A stretch of DNA of 64,000 nucleotides, from the NCBI RefSeq assembly GCF_013116745.1, contig NZ_JABFOE010000008.1:1-64000 (forward strand). Reading direction: 5' to 3'. The translations under genes and the position numbers were made by a program. A model generated the notes under the pieces. The model made no database searches. It was not told the DNA's origin and was given only the letters and a program-made list of their open reading frames with translations. The stretch is from Arthrobacter sp. 260. GTDB lineage: Bacteria; Actinomycetota; Actinomycetes; Actinomycetales; Micrococcaceae. Shown here piece by piece: positions 62,601 to 64,000 of this stretch. Within the stretch, counting starts at the first letter, position 1, and the number at the start of each line of letters is the position of its first letter.

Positions 62601-63239
62601 CTAGCGACCGCTGCCCTCAGGGTCGGAATCAGGAGTGCTGTCGGCGTCATCGGTCACGGCAGGACCGGTGGGGGCGTCGTCGTCGAGCTCGGTCACTTCG
62701 CCGTCGTCGGGCCCGGCCTGGTTGGAGCCGGGCAGGTTCAGTTCGAACAGGCCGTCCGGCGGGGTCAGCAGGACGAAACCGTCAGCAACGTTGACCTCGG
62801 GCACGATCTCGGCGACGAAGGGAACCAGGGTTTCGTGGCCGGCAGAGGTCTCGATGATGAGCAGGTCCTGCACCTCGAGGGTGCGGAGGCCGCTGACCTT
62901 CCCGACGATGTCGTCTCCCACCCGCGCCTCGAGGCCCACCAGCTCGTGTTCGTACCAGGCGTCGTCGTCATCATCGTCGGCCTCGTCGGTGTCGATGAAG
63001 AGCTTCGCGCCACGCAGCGTCTCGGCAGCGTTGCGATCAGAGAAGCCGTCGAAGCCAAGGATCAGGATGTCCTTGTTCCAGCGGGCGCCACTGACGGTCA
63101 GGGATCCGAGCGTCGCCGGTTCGGCGCGGAACACAGACCCGGCCTCGAACCGGTCCTCAGGCGCGTCGGTGAACAGCTGCACGGTCACCTCGCCGCGAAT
63201 ACCGTGGGGCTTGCCGATCCTGGCAACCTGAACTTCCAT
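62601..63239 (-). CDS. rimM: 16S rRNA processing protein RimM
   Basis: The 212-residue protein assists maturation of the 30S head. The N-terminal domain (VARIGKPHGIRGEVTVQLFT) and PRC-barrel (WYEHELVGLEARVGDDIVGK, then IIETSAGHETLVPFVAEIVP) are complete. It ends in an acidic tail of about 40 residues rich in Asp, which is longer than in many homologues. Confidence 0.95.
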   Translation of the reverse strand: MEVQVARIGKPHGIRGEVTVQLFTDAPEDRFEAGSVFRAEPATLGSLTVSGARWNKDILILGFDGFSDRNAAETLRGAKLFIDTDEADDDDDDAWYEHELVGLEARVGDDIVGKVSGLRTLEVQDLLIIETSAGHETLVPFVAEIVPEVNVADGFVLLTPPDGLFELNLPGSNQAGPDDGEVTELDDDAPTGPAVTDDADSTPDSDPEGSGR

Positions 63240-63277
63240 CTGACACTCCTGGTGCTGCTGGGGTAGGTGGACATAAA

Positions 63278-63313
63278 TTTGGCCCCTCCACCATTATCCG
63301 GTGCGGGGCCAAA
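63278..63313 (-). terminator. Hairpin between khpA and rimM
   Basis: TTTGGCCCC at 63278-63286 pairs with GGGGCCAAA at 63305-63313. Inner CACC/GGTG pairing is also possible. On the minus strand it is followed by TTTATG. It may attenuate rather than fully stop transcription from rpsP-khpA into rimM-trmD. Confidence 0.5.
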
Positions 63314-63386
63314 CTCATTGAAACTATGCTCTGAGGCATTTATGCCCTGAAACATCTCTGCTGTGAGACAGGGTGCTGAAGCGCTG

Positions 63387-63632
63387 TTAGCCCCGGCGGC
63401 GGTCCGTATCGACTACGTCCACGCGTACCGGTTCGCCGTCGGCGAGGGCTGACACAACGGTGCGCAGTGCGCGAGCTGTGCGGCCCTGGCGGCCGATGAC
63501 CCGGCCCAGATCGTCCTGATGAACCCGTACTTCGAGGGTTTCGCCCCGGCGGTTGTTCTTCAGGGAAACCTTGACATCATCGGGACTGTCGACGATTCCC
63601 CGGACGAGGTGTTCCAGCGCTTCTGCCAGCAA
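63387..63632 (-). CDS. khpA: KH-domain RNA-binding protein
   Basis: The 81-residue protein has the KH motif DLGRVIGRQGRTARALRTVV. It is the KhpA/YlqC type that always follows rpsP. It lies one base after the rpsP stop. Confidence 0.95.
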   Translation of the reverse strand: MLAEALEHLVRGIVDSPDDVKVSLKNNRRGETLEVRVHQDDLGRVIGRQGRTARALRTVVSALADGEPVRVDVVDTDRRRG

Positions 63633-63633
63633 T

Positions 63634-64000
63634 TTACTTGGCCTCGGCGGTTTCCGTCTCGGCTTCGGCTGGTGCCTCGGCGTCGGACTTCTTGGCCTTG
63701 GGGGTGATTGCTTCAGGAACGATTACCGAACCCTTTTCAGGAGCGGTGAAGGCTTCCTTGGGAGCCTTGGTCTTCAAGGTTCCCTCCTGGCCCTCAATGC
63801 CCTTGAACTTCTGCCAGTCACCGGTGATCTTCAGCAGAACAGCAACCTGCTCGGTTGGCTGTGCGCCAACGCCGAGCCAGTACTGTGCACGCTCGGAGTT
63901 GATCTCGATGAACGAGGGCTCCTCGGTGGGGTTGTACTTACCGATTTCCTCGAGGGCACGGCCATCACGCTTGGCGCGTGCATCCATGACGACGACACGG
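63634..64000 (-). CDS. rpsP: 30S ribosomal protein S16, partial at window edge
   Basis: The visible part contains [20 protein letters not shown], then [20 protein letters not shown] and [20 protein letters not shown], a standard bS16, with a C-terminal extension rich in Ala, Glu and Lys (about 40 residues) that is usual in actinobacteria. The first 15-20 residues lie beyond base 64000. Confidence 0.95.
   Translation of the reverse strand, partial: RVVVMDARAKRDGRALEEIGKYNPTEEPSFIEINSERAQYWLGVGAQPTEQVAVLLKITGDWQKFKGIEGQEGTLKTKAPKEAFTAPEKGSVIVPEAITPKAKKSDAEAPAEAETETAEAK

Noticed and set aside
62211-63266. Plus-strand open frame of about 350 codons
   Set aside because: It is antisense to trmD and rimM, both of which are secure.

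Overview
The window comes from a high-GC actinobacterium, most likely of the Micrococcaceae (Arthrobacter-like). The evidence is the conserved minus-strand order rpsP-khpA-rimM-trmD-rplS-lepB-lepB-rnhB-DUF2469 followed by yraN-comM, high-GC codon use, frequent GTG starts and ATGA/GTGA gene overlaps.

Layout. (1) 150-7703: a catabolic island with a polyamine-type ABC importer (binding lipoprotein, two permeases, ATPase), a divergent LysR regulator, and a coupled CoA-transferase/acyl-CoA dehydrogenase pair. It probably imports, CoA-activates and oxidises a carboxylic acid. (2) 7.8-18.2 kb: a graveyard of insertion sequences: a frameshifted IS21 element, IS481 and IS30 remnants, and an IS3 element with a second IS nested inside it. 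Between them sit an intact beta-ketoadipyl-CoA-type thiolase beside a decayed CoA-transferase subunit A, alanine dehydrogenase with a divergent Lrp regulator, and a C-terminal shard that resembles E1/ThiF proteins. (3) 18.4-32.4 kb: an NTF2-like protein, small hypotheticals, and a metal-related group (CDF transporter, small solute-binding lipoprotein, TerC fragment, two CNNM proteins). These are followed by a second IS3 element inserted in the loop of a palindromic terminator, CsbD, an App1 phosphatase, a MarR regulator, and broken cyclic-di-GMP genes around an IS3 scrap.

(4) About 32.8-55.37 kb: an integrative and conjugative element. Its left module is a minus-strand operon of XRE regulator, ImmA/IrrE protease, seven-helix membrane protein and alpha/beta hydrolase. 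Between that operon and the plus-strand transfer operon lie four copies of the palindrome TTGAGCATGCTCAA. The transfer operon encodes ArdC, primase-polymerase, DUF2637, ParB, a VirB8-position protein, a frameshifted M23 lytic protein, two DUF6112 proteins, a TrbL/VirB6-like channel, an SCO6880-type protein, VirB4, VirD4, SSB and DUF4913. No relaxase is visible. A large serine integrase ends the element and has split comM at its Walker B motif. Only the 5' half of comM is in the window.

(5) 55.4-64 kb: core genome, all on the minus strand: comM 5' half, yraN, an ArsR-SRPBCC pair, a lipoprotein, DUF2469, rnhB, two lepB genes, rplS, trmD, rimM, khpA and rpsP (cut by the window edge).

The most interesting candidate for an undescribed system is the XRE / ImmA-type protease / membrane protein / hydrolase module with its phased operator array. 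It looks like an ImmR-ImmA-style release switch for the conjugative element with an added membrane and extracytoplasmic branch. No tRNA, rRNA or CRISPR array was recognised.
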